This document shows, in pieces, positions 5,905 through 5,987 of a DNA stretch of 5,987 nucleotides. How positions within the stretch are numbered: position 1 is the stretch's first letter; every line of letters begins with the position of its first letter. The position numbers and the translations under genes were made by a program. The notes under the pieces are model-generated. The model saw only the letters and a list, made by a program, of their open reading frames with translations, was not told where the DNA came from and did not search any database. The stretch spans positions 1 to 5,987 of the forward strand of contig JAEERZ010000143.1 of the NCBI GenBank assembly GCA_016286075.1. Direction: 5' to 3'. The stretch is from Selenomonadaceae bacterium (lineage in GTDB: Bacteria; Bacillota; Negativicutes; Selenomonadales; Selenomonadaceae).

Positions 5905-5974
5905 ACTCCTCTCAGAGGAGAAACATGCCAGTGGCATGTTTCTTGGCACGAAGTGCCGGGAGGAGTTCCAAGAA
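5905..5974. repeat. Palindrome-rich intergenic element, copy B
   Basis: This segment is packed with inverted repeats: CTCCTC/GAGGAG (5906-5911 with 5915-5920), a 9-bp stem AAACATGCC/GGCATGTTT (5921-5929 with 5933-5941) and GGCAC/GTGCC (5945-5949 with 5953-5957). Alternative outer pairings exist: ACTCCTC with GAGGAGT (5905-5911 with 5960-5966) and TTCTTGG with CCAAGAA (5940-5946 with 5968-5974). The plan, a pyrimidine-rich arm enclosing small hairpins and closed by a purine-rich arm, repeats that of the preceding element, although the sequences differ. There is no T-run and no open reading frame. It may continue past the window edge. Confidence 0.5.
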
Positions 5975-5987
5975 AGCAAAGTGTTGT

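Noticed and set aside
5838..5974. CRISPR array
   Set aside because: The two elements differ in sequence and there is no regular spacing of identical repeats.

Overview
The window reads as chromosomal DNA of a Bacillota-type bacterium, possibly one of the Negativicutes. This is a judgement from gene types, codon use and Shine-Dalgarno style; no 16S or other decisive marker is present. Most of the sequence is coding, and no mobile element, tRNA, rRNA or CRISPR array is visible.

Layout. Positions 1-205 hold the last codons of an isoleucyl-tRNA synthetase gene on the + strand. A strong hairpin at 214-255 with T-runs on both sides separates it from a convergent - strand gene (263-3199). That gene encodes a large soluble cyclic-di-GMP phosphodiesterase of the PAS-GGDEF-EAL type, with three more PAS-like modules after the EAL domain. 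Its EAL active site looks intact, while its GGDEF domain is clearly degenerate. A divergent intergenic region (3200-3393) carries a clear extended -10 promoter for the + strand and a weaker candidate for the - strand. The + strand promoter drives a tight cluster of three small genes: a stand-alone histidine phosphotransfer (HPt) protein (3394-3753), a CsoR/RcnR-family metal-sensing repressor with a His-rich N-terminus (3768-4103), and a second HPt-like protein (4121-4483). A hairpin terminator at 4525-4551 closes the cluster. Next comes a full-length CCA-adding enzyme with an HD domain (4576-5826). The last 160 bases are non-coding and hold two palindrome-rich repeat-like elements, the second close to the window edge.

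How it may fit together. ileS and cca are ordinary tRNA-metabolism housekeeping genes. Between them sits a signalling island: a c-di-GMP phosphodiesterase facing an HPt / metal sensor / HPt cluster. No histidine kinase, response regulator or metal transporter lies in the window, so any partners must be encoded elsewhere. A link between phosphorelay, metal sensing and c-di-GMP turnover is inferred from gene position only. The most unusual points are the HPt-CsoR-HPt arrangement, the HPt-like protein that keeps the histidine but has lost the conserved lysine, and the phosphodiesterase with sensor modules on both sides of its catalytic core.
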